A stretch of DNA of 64,000 nt from Dysidea avara (GCF_963678975.1 NC_089277.1:20553440-20617439); one strand, 5' to 3'. Counted from the first letter of the stretch, positions 24,229 to 36,295 are shown. Numbers and translations: made by a program. Notes: generated from the sequence alone by a model not told the origin.

Positions 24229-24800
24229 GTGATTAGCTTAACAGTCGATACACAGTAAAAACAAACTAGTGAACGTCACTACTAAATGTAGTGAACGTCA
24301 CTACTAATGTCTGCCACAATACTCACTATTTTTGTGTAGTGACGTTCACTACTAATTTTGTAGTGAACGTCACTACATTGATCACCAAGTAGTGACGTTC
24401 ACTGCAAAAAGTAGTGACGTTCACTACAAAACGTCACTACTTAAAAGTAGTGAGTATTGTGGCAGAGCAATTCACTACAAATTTTTTAGTGTAGGAATCT
24501 CGTTTAACAATGCTCACGTGATTAGATTGCATCACGTGACATTTGTATCAAGTGATCTACAAAGTTACGTAAAATCTTCCCAGGAGTAAGGCTCTCAAGT
24601 GGATCTCCAACCTTCTACCAGCATTTTGCGTGAGTGTAAAGCACGTAAAATCTTCCCATGAGTGACCCAAGGGCATAGTGACGTTATTCTTTCCCATGAG
24701 TGATCCATGGGACTGCTCACGTTAAATCTTCCCATGGGTGCCCCATGGGATTAAGTGCCTTTTTACGTCAAGATGTAAACGACCATTTTAAACATCATTA
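24110..24800 (+). repeat. Chimeric repeat unit, copy B
   Basis: Opposite-strand partner of 14100-14640. It carries TCTTCCCAGGAGTAAGGCT, CTTCCCATGAGTGACCC and the junction to LINE-like sequence at about 24765. Unlike copy A it contains a foldback array (24237-24492) between two 33-bp direct repeats (24204-24236 and 24493-24525), and it breaks off soon after 24800. Confidence 0.62.
24237..24492. mobile_element. Foldback element built from GTAGTGAACGTCACTAC palindromes
   Basis: Near-palindromic 16-17-bp units with an ACGT centre lie at 24267-24282, 24289-24305, 24336-24352, 24360-24376, 24388-24404 and 24411-24427, plus a partial one at 24431-24440. They occur in both orientations (AACGTC and GACGTT). 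Around them, CTGCCACAATACTCACTA and TAGTGAGTATTGTGGCAG form an inverted repeat. The outer ends (ACAGTAAAAACAAACTAGTG and CACTACAAATTTTTTAGTGT) are loosely inverted. Confidence 0.7.
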
Positions 24801-25393
24801 TGGCTTTCAGTTCATCTCTGCATCGCGCAAGTGTAGGCCAATTAAGGTCTGTAAGCATTTGCGTGACACTAGCGTAACGGGAGTAACAGAACTTTGTTGA
24901 CTCTCAGAACAACCGGTATACCGGTGGACATAGACACTCCGTTTATTTAATCGATAAACGCCGGGCGGAGAGTTGATTCTGGCCACGCGAGACTAACCCG
25001 CTGCTGCATGGAAATCCATATAGCTATTTCATCCCGCAGCTTAACTAAACTGGAACGCATAAAATTTGGTGTTTAATTTTTAGTTCCAATTCCGGACAGC
25101 GGCAGCGACAGGCTTAAGGCTGTAGCTGTCACGTGTAGTTAGTGAGTTCAATGTTGCTAGCTCTAGTTACATGTGACTTATAGTTGTAAGTTGTATAGTC
25201 TTCTACTTGTTTGTCGTCTTGTCTAAAACTATCCTACATGAAGAGGTTTTTACATGGAACGGACACTGATAATTTGACTTAATCACAGAACACTGTAATT
25301 TTCGCAAACTAACCTGCAGAACTAATTCACAGTGCTTTTGTTTCATTGTAACACTAATGAAGTGAAGGTTAATGGCTGTCAAGACATCGAAAT
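24801..25393. other. Stretch without recognised genes
   Basis: Somewhat less AT-rich than its surroundings, with CCGGTATACCGG at 24912-24923 (a 12-bp perfect palindrome). No exon was recognised. Confidence 0.4.
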
Positions 25394-26040
25394 CAGGGGC
25401 GTAGCCAGGATTATTTTGAAGGGGGTTTGGATTTAAAGTGGCGGGAATATCTTAAGGGGAAGGCCTGGGTGCTTCCCCTAGACCATGTTTGAACGAAAAT
25501 GATGCATACACAAAATGTGCCCTTAGGCAGTAACATTAAAAGGTGTTTGTGCATCTAACCATAGATAATACACGTAATAAAGGATTGGCAACGCGCATAG
25601 CAACTATTAGACAATCCTCGTTACGGTCGCGTGACCTATTATGTAACTTCTGCGCGTCTATCGTCATAGATACGGCTACCCCACAGAATGAATGCTCCGT
25701 TTTATCGTTCCCAGTGCTGTTATTTCGCTATCCAGTAGTAGAGAGGAGCTACTCATGTAACCCAAGATGCAACCAGTATCGATTGTAGTGAGCTATCAAC
25801 TAGCGGATTTTGGGCGCTGGCAGCAACTTGGTGAGTCGTGGGGTTGGAGTCTTATTTACCGTGGCACAGGAATATCGAATCCTATGAAAAATTCGATGCG
25901 CTCCTGGTAGCCAGCTGCAGTAGGTCATAATAAGGATGGGCTATGTAAACCAGGGTTTAAGCCGATTGGCTGTTCGTAATAGGGCTTCAGCAGCATACTA
26001 CCTTATGTATCCAGTGGCAATGTGTTTTTTTTAAATGGAC

Positions 26041-26374
26041 CAGCGGCGGAGGAAGTAGTTGATATGAGGGGGGGCTCCGCTGGGCTGACCCAGACTTATT
26101 TCTAAAGTTTGGTAAGGTGAGACCAAAAAAAAAAAAGGTCACAACCAACTGACAAGAGCTTTCCACCTCACCAGCTACCATTTCTAGCTGATAAACTACA
26201 TAAAAATCCTTACATAGCTCGCTACACACTGACTGCTTCATTAGAGTGACTGCTCTATTAGAGTATCTCGATCTTTATCACGGTTTTCAGCCCCACTCCA
26301 AGAAAGATAATTTCGGTGTGATATCGTTCTGAGGGGGGATTCAGCCCCCTAGCCCCCCCTTTCCGCCGCCTATG
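26041..26374. mobile_element. hAT-like MITE, 334 bp, TSD AAATGGAC
   Basis: The exact 8-bp TSD AAATGGAC lies at 26033-26040 and 26375-26382. The ends are CAGCGGCGGAGGAAG and CTTTCCGCCGCCTATG. The interior is shared with 6502-6824: AGGTCACAACC, AAAAATCCTTACATAGCTC, and paired CTCTATTAGAG motifs followed by TCTCGATCTT at 26230-26275. Confidence 0.85.
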
Positions 26375-26529
26375 AAATGGACTGATGGATATTGTGTGTA
26401 TATTGAGCATTTGTTTCCCCAGTAAACACCAGGTACCCATTGATGGTGCTGTGACAGCTCACCAGGTCCCCAACTGTATACAGCTTGAGCAATATTAGTA
26501 AAGTTTGTTGCTCAAGGAATCACCAGATT

Positions 26530-26603
26530 GGCATAACTGGGAATCAAACCTGGAACCTTTCAATTACCAGGCCAGTGCTCTAGCCACTTGGCTATGTTGC
26601 CTC
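26530..26603 (-). mobile_element. tRNA-derived SINE head
   Basis: The minus strand has an A-box, TAGCCAAGTGGCTAGAGC, and a B-box, GGTTTGATTCC, at tRNA-like spacing. The ends are GGCAACA and TTATGCC, which pair only partly. The anticodon stem does not close, so a functional tRNA is unlikely. Confidence 0.6.
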
Positions 26604-29256
26604 ACTGTCCTTGTCTCAACTTTGTGGTCATTGTGTGACTTTGGGTTCTGCTACTTCTCCCTGTGAGATCTAGACCTGGACAGTCCTGTGGATTACTAGA
26701 CCTGTCCCAGGAGGATTCTGCACAAGATTCTAGTGCCTGAGTGGTACACAGGCATCCCAGTGTTGGTTTGCTGGGTGGCAATAATTGTTTCACACAACTT
26801 CCGGCTTAAGCTCTGGGTGTGTGAGTGCGTGTGTGGAGGACAAGAGTTCAACACTCCATTCTATTTTCGTCATGTTGTTCACATGTGATGAGTTGTTTCA
26901 TTAGGCCATGGTATGTGTTGTATTGTGTGGGAATTCCAGGGGTTGGTCACTCAGAAAATCCTTGAAATTTGGCTATCAAAATTGCAGCAAGTTTCAATGG
27001 TGATATTTCAGAAAATAAATCTCCTTTTATACCTGGGGCTAATTGTTTGTAGGAAACCATACCAAGGGGCCATATTTACTCCAGAAACCATGGTAGATCT
27101 TGCAATGGCTGTTGTTTTAGGTATGTGGAAAGTATTTGAAAAAAAATAATTTACAAATTTCTGAACTTTGATCAATATTTCACTGAGTAAGAGACCTCTC
27201 GACCAACATCCCTAAATTGTGTAATGTTTTAGGGATTTCAAGTATTTGATTAGAATTTCAATAATATAAATCTTTATCTAGGTGTTTACTAGGATCATTT
27301 CACTGCTACTATTGCACGAAAATGAGTAACTGACAGGACCTCAGGAACCTCAATGGAGATGCAGGTGTGCTTTGCACAAATCAATTAATGGAGCATCCAT
27401 CAGTCAATTATCTAACTAACTCTAAGCCATCCTGGAAACCTCAAAGGATGTGTCTGTCACATATGGTTCTTATAATCAAGACAGAAGCAAAAATAACTGA
27501 TTTTATATAGTTCAGAATTTTAAGATTTTCTTTCTGAGATTGTGTGTGAGAGTCCTATGTCATTTGTGACTCCTAGAGTTGTGATTTTTATCTGATCTGA
27601 ATATTTGAATTCATTGAATGCTTTATTAGAGTAGCGAGTGTTCTATTAGAGAAGTTAAATAATGTTTTACAAATGTGTTTAAGAGATTTTGTACAAAACT
27701 TCATTTATCGAACTGCAGGTGGTCCCTAGGAGTTCAGATGTGTTTCCATTGTTTATATATATCAATTATTATAATATAGCAGAGTCTAGCTAGACGTTAG
27801 TCCACAACATCAGTTTCCAGCACTGACGAACACAAGGACGTCACTTGATATCCACTGGATGGCATTTGCTGTGAGCTGCTTACATTTCCAAAAACGTTCA
27901 TTATTCCCTGTCTAAGCTTGAAGTCATGGTACAATATTTTACCACCAACAGCTCCTTCATGTTGATAATATGCTCCATTCCACTACACCTTTTATACTCC
28001 ATTTTCACATACTTTGATGGCTAATGCCACATCTGAATTTGAGCTCGTACATATTTGCGTTCCACCACCATAACATTGAGCTCTCTTGTGCTGAATAGTA
28101 ACTTGATGTTTCTCCACATAGTACCACGATAAAACTCCAAAACCCAGCACAACGAAACAGCTTCAAACCATAGTTTGGTAAGTGGTACGCCTACACAAAA
28201 CAAAGCATTCCACTCTATTAACGGTTACAATTAATTCTTTATACATTGTTCGGAAAAAAGCACTTTAGTTTCCTTGTTAAAACTCCAAAACTGAGAAAAG
28301 CCATGAAGCAGTGGGCCTTATCTTGCGTTGGGTTAAAAATGACAGTGTGTTTCACTATTATATTACATCAGATACTAACCTTAGTAGTTGTACGTTCATT
28401 TGAACTAAGCTTTACGTATTTACTGAGTAGTACTTTGCTACGGCACAAGGAACGAAGCGGCCTAGTGCGTTTAGTAACGGGTGAGAGGGCGCGTTAACTG
28501 GATGACGTACCGTAACGAGGATTGTACGTGACGTCACTACAGGTTTAATAGGCACGTTGCCAATCCTTTATTACGTGTATTATCTATGATCTAACTAGCC
28601 AAAACCTACACACTGCTGTTTATGCAGCTTATATAGAAACTATAAACCTATCGTAAAACTAACTAATCTTCACTTCCAGACAGCATACTGACAGCCAACT
28701 TCAATTTCCTAGCACACGTAAGCCCTCCACACTCGAGTCCCTTAGTTGGCAATACTTTTTTCCAGCTATATACATTATTCTCGGCCGGTCCTCCTGTTGA
28801 TGGTCAATAACTCCAGACTAACACTTGGCTTGTACTCCAATATGTTCGAGACATCACGTGACACAACATGTAATAAATAAACAATTCATCAGGTAAATAT
28901 ACATCAACAATTCACAGTTCGTGCTAACCTGACACATGTATAACACGACCACTCAACTTAAGAATTTAGCAGCTGCTGCCTTAAGCTTGTAATATGTCTA
29001 CTGAACAGTCCCTCGCCATTTCACCCGCGCCATTCATCACGTGCGCAATTGATCACGTGATGCAATAGATATGATTTGCAGGGTTCAGCATTAATGTGAT
29101 GTGACCCTCAAGAGTAGTACAGAGGAGCGCCAGTCGGAAAGTAGATACCGGAGAGCTCCAGGGTTGTAAGATTTGGTGTGATTTTTAATTTTTTTAAATT
29201 CTGCTTCTGAAAGGGGGTTCGTCCGAACCATCCGAACCCCCCTGCCTACGCCCTTG

Positions 29257-30985
29257 GAAATACCTCGTAGCGTTCCCTTCCAAATATCCTCCATTCAATT
29301 CGCCATAGAAAAAGTAAGTGATTTTCAACCTTAAAATGCCGCGCTTACATTTCCTCTGATTTCCTTCTGCTATAGCTCATCTTAATCGCTATTCACTGCT
29401 CTTTCCAAATCTGGTTCGGAATCCGAGGTATCTATCACGTGTCGCGGGTTATTACGCCTTTTATTGCAGGCCCCGAAACGCCCAATACAAAATGTATGGG
29501 GAAATTTGCTACACCCAATCGGTTTAGGCCATTTTGACGCGCCTAAATTTCCGTGAATTTGACTTCTTTTGATATCATTGTACTAGCAGAGAGTTTCTCT
29601 ACATGTATCAAATTCGGAAAGTTGCTAAACAGACTCGATGTAGGCGGTACACGATAATTAATTTAATTTTTAATGGTTTTTCAATCAAAATGTATTGGAC
29701 ATGCCTGTTCCAACTGGCATTTTTGCCATGGACAAAAGTATAGTAAATGTCCGCAAACTTCTTCATATAAAACGTAGTTCTAAAGAACGGAAGGAGTTTG
29801 GGGAGGAGGAGGATGGGAGGGAAGTTAAGCTGAAGAGAACTAGCCTAACTACATATGATTGATAGCTACACGAATTCTATTTTGCGTTTTTAAGTGTTTT
29901 GTGGTCTATATATAGCGAGCTAGTCCCATGCATGATTGTAATATATAATTATGTTAAACTGTAGTGAAGAGAAGGCATGCGTGATAAAAGTGTCAGTGAA
30001 AGTAGCATGCAGGTTCTTCTCACCAGTGTGTGAAGCACCCAGCTAGGTTATGGCCATAACGAAAATTAAGATATGTAGCTATATATCATACATGGAATTG
30101 AATTCAAATCTGTAAGTAAATATTGGACAGATAAAAGAGAAATACACAATTAGCTATACTGTATGTATATGATTGCATGAACAGTGTGGGGAACAATGTA
30201 AACAGGTCATAGTAGGGGTTTCAATCAATAGAAGAGTGTTCTGTTTTTATTATGGCTATAAGGATCAATATCTTAATTGTGACTAGATGGCATCCCTCAT
30301 AGATATATCAGTGTATGTGTTGTTTAATATAATTATCAGCATCATAGGTTGGTGTAGCTAGTATTTGACCAAATATAAATGGGAGTATAATGCAACAGAA
30401 AACTGGTAGTTCTCATTAGAGATGAGATACACCTGCCATAGAGCTGGAATTTTGAGTATGATATAGAAATTGACATACTATCCTTATCATCTTGATAATG
30501 AAAAGTCAGCAATTTCTTTTAAAAGCATGTAGCTTTAAATTTTATATGAATTATTAAATGCACCTTGTACTAGTACCATCAATGCTCTTGGAGCACAGAG
30601 ATTTGTTTTTTTTAGTCAGGTAGTTTTCACAGTATGATTCTCTGTGTGGTACTTGTATCCATTAAATATTTGTATAACCAGAATTTGTTCTGATTCTAAA
30701 TGATTAAAATGGCTTAAATAAGAAGAGCTAATAATGCAATGGAACACATGCAACCCTATAGAGGGCTAAGAGATTCAAGTGGATCTTTGAATCCTGGTTC
30801 AGTATTGTAGATAGCTAAGTTAATAATAATTGCACCATTCCAAGACCTTTTAATAATTACGTAGCTATGAAATAAAAGCCACAATGGACACAATGTACAT
30901 ACTTCCTTGTAGCCATTTGTTCAATTGTGTAGTACTATAAGGTTATCTGTGCAAATAGAAACCATGATATTGATACCATTAATTT
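29257..30985. other. Gene-free stretch
   Basis: No exon, TIR element or RNA gene was recognised. Confidence 0.4.
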
Positions 30986-31222
30986 CACTGTTTGAAGTAT
31001 CTTAGTTTACTACAGTGGTATATCCCCAGTATATGGAACAGTTAATTGTTTGTTATTTTAGTAGTTTTTCAGTAAACCCGCATTCACTGATGTTTTACTG
31101 AGAGTTTAAAACTTAGTAAAATAATTATGTTCCATATACTTAAGTTTACTGACACTTTACTATCAGTATAACTACAGTAAGGCATCTTAACAAATTAGTA
31201 AACTAAGAACCTTCAAGCAGTG
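30986..31222. mobile_element. CACTA-type MITE, copy 1, 237 bp, TSD TTT
   Basis: The ends are CACTGTTTGAAG and CTTCAAGCAGTG; the inner TIR is CTTAGTTTACTA / TTAGTAAACTAAG. TTT lies on both sides (30983-30985, 31223-31225). CACTR ends with a 3-bp TSD fit the CACTA/EnSpm superfamily. It is nearly identical to 53522-53758. Confidence 0.87.
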
Positions 31223-31225
31223 TTT

Positions 31226-32888
31226 GCTCAAATTAAAAGGGGATTTATTTCTATCTAAAGCTTCTGTTAACACAAGTAATGGTATGGAGTGTACACACAC
31301 TTGTACGCTATATATAGTAATATTGTCTATAGCACTAGCTAAAAATTATATTAGGTAGGTATATAACTGTGGTAAAAGAGTCACAGTACTGTGTAGATAT
31401 AGCATTTTCCAAGTTATACATTAATATGTAAATTGCCGGTTCCCTTCTATTCATTGCTCGTAGTGCAACAGAGCAAAGCGTACGACTCAAGAATGAGATG
31501 GAATTCCACTTGGTAGTAGCATCTTGAATAACACATTCATAGTCTTTTCCTTGGGCCTGTATCTATTGGGCTTGTGCAGATGTCATGGCAAGTTCCTGTA
31601 GTATATAAGTGAATCACCTACATGTGCAGACATATTTCCCAAATGTATTCCATGTGAATTTAGGATAAACATTATGGGATATCAACAACTGCTTTAAGGG
31701 TTTGAACATATAGGGATAATGACACAAGTTAAGCATATGACAAGGTTGATTAGCACTATGTAGCTAGTATTAAAACAATCTTATCAACTTGCATTCCAAT
31801 CAGTGCATTGTGCAAAAGTGTGTTCATTTGCTAACTGTACTCACAATCACTATTAATTTGTGAATACACTTATGGCTCAATCCATTAGTCAAACCATGTT
31901 ATGTGATGTCGAGCCAGGTGTCTGATTAATATCAGAACAGTAACATAAAACTAACCTGCAATTATCATTTTTTGTTTAAGGCTTTGATGAAGAAAAGAAA
32001 AATTAATTCTTGTGAGGTGTGACTATATTACTGAGAGACATAGCAAAAAAAAGAAAAGTACATCAAGGTAATCTGATAACTAATATCAGCATTATCAAAA
32101 TATTGCACAGTTGAGGTACGTACTTGTATTCGCACAATGCCATTTCAAAAACTAGTTGAATGTGTGATATATACACTGGCTTTTTTGTTCTTTACACTAA
32201 AGTGTGAAAGTGATACATTTAAAGTAATTGGATACTGTTTGCGTAATGCATCTAAAAGTGGAGGGTTATCAGCAAAGTAGCTCGTACTCCTCAGGAGTGC
32301 TCCGATGTACAAAATGCATTTGAAATTACAAAGAAAGCTGAAATAAGCAAATACAATTTCATCAACAAAACCACTCATAAAGTTTATAGGAAAATATGGT
32401 AGTGTATATATTCATGGCATAGTATAGAGCACACTGTGAACAATTTTAATTTTCAACCAGTCAAAAATAATATCCTGTGTGTTACACCAACACTGAGTGA
32501 TCATGCATATCCGGGATATTGCCATTGCCCAATGCTCCATGATAGCTATAGCAAAAAGTAAGCAAACTAGTGTATTTAAAATTATCAAATGTCATGTTAC
32601 GTTTGGATCCACAAGAGAAGAGTATAGTGAAACAAGAAGTATGAGTATGATTGTGTACCAAAATGTTTATGTGAGAAACCCATACATAGTTTGGCATACA
32701 GTAGCTACTTAGAACAACTTATAACTACAAGATTTATATGAATCATGCCGCTTGTTTTTACATGGATCCTTACCTGATTATTTTATAAATACACTCACTA
32801 GTAGTGTATTGCTTGAGATGGGTATTGTGTTGCTAATGGACTATATAGGTATGTGGGTATTTCCTGTAGTGATTCAGTTTATTCACTG
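31226..32888. other. Gene-free stretch upstream of the Death-domain gene
   Basis: The open frames (32145-32378, 32482-32712) have no recognisable family. A promoter for the downstream gene may lie here but no element is evident. Confidence 0.4.
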
Positions 32889-35528
32889 ATGGAAGACATC
32901 CAAGACTTGAGAGGTGAGGCAAAACAATATACAAGCCCTGCAATAAAATGGCATAAACAATAACTGAGATTTTTATCCTTAAAAATTTATTTTACATAGA
33001 TCACGATTATCCAACTCAAAAACAGCTTCGTGCCATTTTGAAACCTGAAGTCAGTGGGGTAGCAGCACAGTGGTATGATCTAGGTGTACAGTTACTGGAC
33101 AATGCCACTGGCGTACTGGATGTGATCAAAGCTGATCATCCTAATGATGCTAGCAAGTGCTGTACTATCATGCATGTTCGAAAAGTGGCTGATGATGAAG
33201 CCTGATGCTAGTTGGAGTCAGTTAGTCACTGCACTGACCACTGTTGGATTGAATTCATTGGCAGTAAATGTGAAGATTCAGTTGCAAACAGGTACAGGGC
33301 ATGTAATTGTAAAATAGCACATAAAGCAATTACTGCTTTCCATATTGTTATTATTCACTCTGTATAGCTGCATCACTTACCGTGAACAGGCTGGGAATTA
33401 TTCACACTATATTAAAGTACTGACAGCCAATGAGTAAATAGAAGACAAAGTTATAAATGCATGTATAAACTAAATGCTATATGAAGAAATTCTGGCAAAT
33501 AAGTTTGCATTTTGTGCCACGATCAAGATACTGTGTTCTAATAGAGCAGTCACTACTCTAATAGAACAGTCACTATTCTAATTGAATTATACCACACTAG
33601 CTCATTAAATGTACCAAGTGATCAAGCAGATTCTATCTCAGAAAGATACTTTTAAGTTAACACATGCTTTTTGAACTGTACACTTAGTTCAATAACTGTC
33701 AAAAAGTGCTCTCAGATTCAAACTAGAAAGTCTAATTTAAACAAAATTCTCAGAAGACACACAAATAGGCTTTTAGAATGTAAGTGTTCTTCATTCATCA
33801 AGCCATGCCAACCAAAGTTATGTGAAAGAATATAGCGATAAGCATGTGCCAAATCTAGTTTGGTGAATTCTTGACCACCTGAAAGGGAAGAAAGAAGTCC
33901 AGCTACATAGGTTGCCACTGATGCTCTATGTACAGTATAAAAATGAGAATGAAACTTGAATTGCTGTACTGTAACAGACAGTTTTGGCTGATAGTGTTCA
34001 GACATCAGTTTCATCAAATCAGACAGAGAGGTGTCTTTTGGATTATTAGGAGCTGATAGAGAGCAAATTAGTCTGTAAGCGCATGCACCACATGCACTTA
34101 GCAATATAGCTTGCTGTTTAGCTTTATTCGTAACACTAGCAGCCATGAAATATTGTTGCAAGCATTCAGTATAGGATTGCCGGTCCTCAACTTGGCTGTA
34201 AAGTTCATCAATAGCAGCAGGAATTGGAGCAGCCACTTGGGTCGTCATTGTCAATATGTAGTAACCCACTTAGATAGCAGCTAATGGCAAAGAATATAAT
34301 GAAACACAAAATTACAAGACAACTACGACAACTGAATACCATACAAAAAGTAAGACCTATGTACAATTAACCACAATACAAGTAATGCCCTAGTGGCTTA
34401 CACCAAAAAATGCAATTACAAGAAATAATGTGTATGTATGAAAGCCCAATAAGAATAATTACCACAATTCCTGATAGAGTTATATTTTCTCCTCCTAGTA
34501 AAATAAACAATGTTTCACCATAAAGTTTCTTGCCCCTTTCCCATGCCCTCCCCCTAACAGTGTCTCCTAGATCCATCTATGAATATGTAGCCGGTTTTTA
34601 CATTCATGTGTACAATATTCTGTATGTATCTATGCATTTATTCACAGACAATTGCAAGGTAAATGCTGATAAATTGAAAAGCAAGTGCAATACTTCTCCA
34701 GCATCAGCACTGATCACCACACCACATCAAGCAAGTGGTGAATTTGGAATTCTTATATCAAATATCATTAGAGAATTAAAGCTGAACGAACATGAGGATC
34801 TAGAGGTCATAAAGAACGTATGCTCTTATCTGACTATCAAGGATGATTCAAGTGTGCTCTTATTTAATGAAGATCAACTCAAAGAAATAGAAGCCTGCAA
34901 ATGTATTAGAATAATGTTCATTAAAAATCTACGTGGATGTTGGCGATGGGATGATTTTGCTTTGCTCAAAATTCTAATACAATCACTGGAATCTGCTGAT
35001 CGCTGTGAGCAAATGCTAACACAATATGAGCAAAAACTAAACAGTCAAATGAAATTGCAAGAAATTTACAACTACTGTATGTCTGAAAAGCAAAAGGTTC
35101 CTAAGGGTTATGATAAAATGGTAGCAATTGTAAGCAATAAAATATTCTATCGTATTACCAAAAAGGAATACGATGAACTCAAACAGTTTGTTGGCCGATA
35201 CTGTGGAGTTAAGCCTTTTGTGATTCCTCCATTTTGCAAAGCAGCTGTGTCTTCTTTACTGCTGGAATTTATCATTCCTAAGACAGCTGTTTCATACATG
35301 GCAGAAACAGCTACTAGAAACATTACTGAGTTTATCAAAAAAAGTTTTGTGTACTTGAAAATCTCTTCAACAGTTGTGCTTGATGCAAGAAATGATGTGA
35401 GTTTCCTATGTTCAAGTTTATAATATTATTATAATTACTTCCTAAATTTGCAGATTAGCATTTTTGGTTACATTGACATTGGTGTGGTGACATGTAAACA
35501 CTACATGTTACCAATTATCACATTGTGA
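32889..35528 (+). pseudogene. Death-domain protein gene, four exons, one 4-bp frameshift
   Basis: The exons are 32889-32913 (start ATG, MEDIQDLR), 33000-33291, 34648-35396 and 35454-35528 (TGA). All junctions have GT/AG, and the phases agree (1, 1, 0). Exon 2 encodes a Death-fold domain: LRAILKPEVSGVAAQWYDLG, GVLDVIKADHPNDASKC, then in a shifted frame FEKWLMMKPDASWSQLVTAL. Death domains mediate homotypic assembly of apoptosis and immune signalling complexes. Exon 3 (249 codons) carries a conserved region with LRGCWRWDDFALLKILIQSL, PKGYDKMVAIVSNKIF, EYDELKQFVGRYCGVKPFV, and FVYLKISSTVVLDARND at its end. I recall this arrangement from demosponge Death-domain families; the C-terminal part has no name I know. 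The frame changes by +1 at about 33170-33176, where CATG is doubled (ATCATGCATGTTC). Without that the whole gene is open, about 378 codons. It may be a recent pseudogene or a sequence error. A Ty3/gypsy fragment lies in the third intron. Confidence 0.78.
33718..34269 (-). pseudogene. Ty3/gypsy retrotransposon fragment: gag joined to the RT start by an internal deletion
   Basis: The 183-codon frame begins like a gypsy-type Gag: ECLQQYFMAASV, KAKQQAILLSACGACAY and ILI-like contexts, then LMKLMSEHYQPKLSVTVQQF and ATYVAGLLSSL. At about residue 130 (near 33880) it jumps directly to GGQEFTKLDLAHAYRYIL, the first conserved block of a Ty3/gypsy reverse transcriptase. The end of Gag, the protease and the start of Pol are therefore missing, yet the junction stays in frame. 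The last 30 residues resemble nothing known. No LTRs were found. The fragment is antisense to the Death-domain gene and sits in its intron. Confidence 0.75.
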
Positions 35529-35670
35529 AAGATGTGTATATTGTGTTATGTATGTAGCAAAGAAGAAAACTTGTAGTTGTGTGATAAGCAAGTGCAGAAA
35601 GCCATTTGCATATAAAACCATGGTTGTACTACTTGGAGGATTTATAGCTATGTATTTACCTTGTGGAATA

Positions 35671-36056
35671 AGCATATTATCAATAATATAGTAGCATTTA
35701 ATCAGGATCAACTGAGTCCATATACTTTAGGGTGACTAAATTTAGCTATATACTAAATTTAGCGATTTTAGCGACTTTGGTTTCTTTTTGCTAAATTTAG
35801 CATTGCATGGCCTCATAAGTCGATTCGTGAGAAGAGGCGGAGCCAAGTAATTTTAAATGATTAAGCATATTATCAATAACATAGTAGCATTTAATCAGGA
35901 TCAACTGAGTCCATATACTTTAGAGTGACTAAATTTAGCTATATACTAAATTTAGCGATTTTAGCGACTTTGGTTTCTTTTTGCTAAATTTAGCATTGCA
36001 TGGCCGCATAAGTCGATTCGTGAGAAGAGGCGGAGCCAAGTAATTTTAAATGATTA
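35671..36056. repeat. Tandem duplication of a 193-bp unit
   Basis: Two almost identical copies start at AGCATATTATCAATA (35671 and 35864). Each contains CTAAATTTAGC words, itself a palindrome repeated three to four times per unit. The second copy ends directly at the mitochondrial-like rRNA segment. By eye there are only a few differences. Confidence 0.92.
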
Positions 36057-36295
36057 TTTGGGATTTGTCAGGTCCTTATGGTCTTTATGGATAGGGGTTA
36101 TACCCGCTACATTTCTCTCATTGAGAGGTTCGGAGTGGAGAGTTAAATCTTTCTATGAAGGTGGATTTAATAGTAATTAGAAGTTTCCAGTTCTAATGAA
36201 TAAAAAGCATGTTCGTACAAATTGCCCATCAACCCCGAAAACTCGGGGTAAGTCGTAACACAGTAAGGGTATTGGAAAATGTCCTTGGATTAAAT
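36057..36295 (+). pseudogene. rnS: Nuclear copy (NUMT) of the 3' end of mitochondrial small-subunit rRNA (rnS)
   Basis: Universal SSU-rRNA landmarks are readable in order: TGTCAGGTCCTTATGGTC, GGGTTATACCCGCTACATT, a TATGAAGGTGGATTTAATAG-like helix-44 approach, GTACAAATTGCCCATC, then AAAACTCGGGGTAAGTCGTA and ACACAGTAAGGGTA. The last two are the near-3' segment of mitochondrial SSU rRNA. This corresponds to roughly the last 240 nt of the molecule. A demosponge origin is inferred from the hairpin chain that follows. Lying between a nuclear tandem duplication and nuclear repeats, it is most likely a NUMT rather than a functional gene. Confidence 0.85.

Larger units (their letters stand above)
25394..29256. 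mobile_element. Composite hAT-like region with CAGGGGCGTAGCC ends
   Basis: The left end is CAGGGGCGTAGCCAGG; the right end CCTGCCTACGCCCTTG is its complement with two changes. Inside, 25560-25640 and 28503-28595 form an inverted pair (ATAATACACGTAATAAAGGA and its complement, then ACAATCCTCGTTACGG). 28605-28640 resembles 47030-47055 inside another element of this type. The flanking 8-mers ATCGAAAT and GAAATACC do not match, so the two ends may come from different insertions. No transposase was recognised. The region holds a MITE (26041-26374) and a SINE head (26530-26603). Confidence 0.5.

Noticed and set aside
25394..29256. A single hAT insertion with both ends intact
   Set aside because: The flanking 8-mers do not match, so only a composite region is claimed.
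36057..36295. Functional rRNA gene
   Set aside because: Only the 3' part is present, next to nuclear repeats; a NUMT explains it better.
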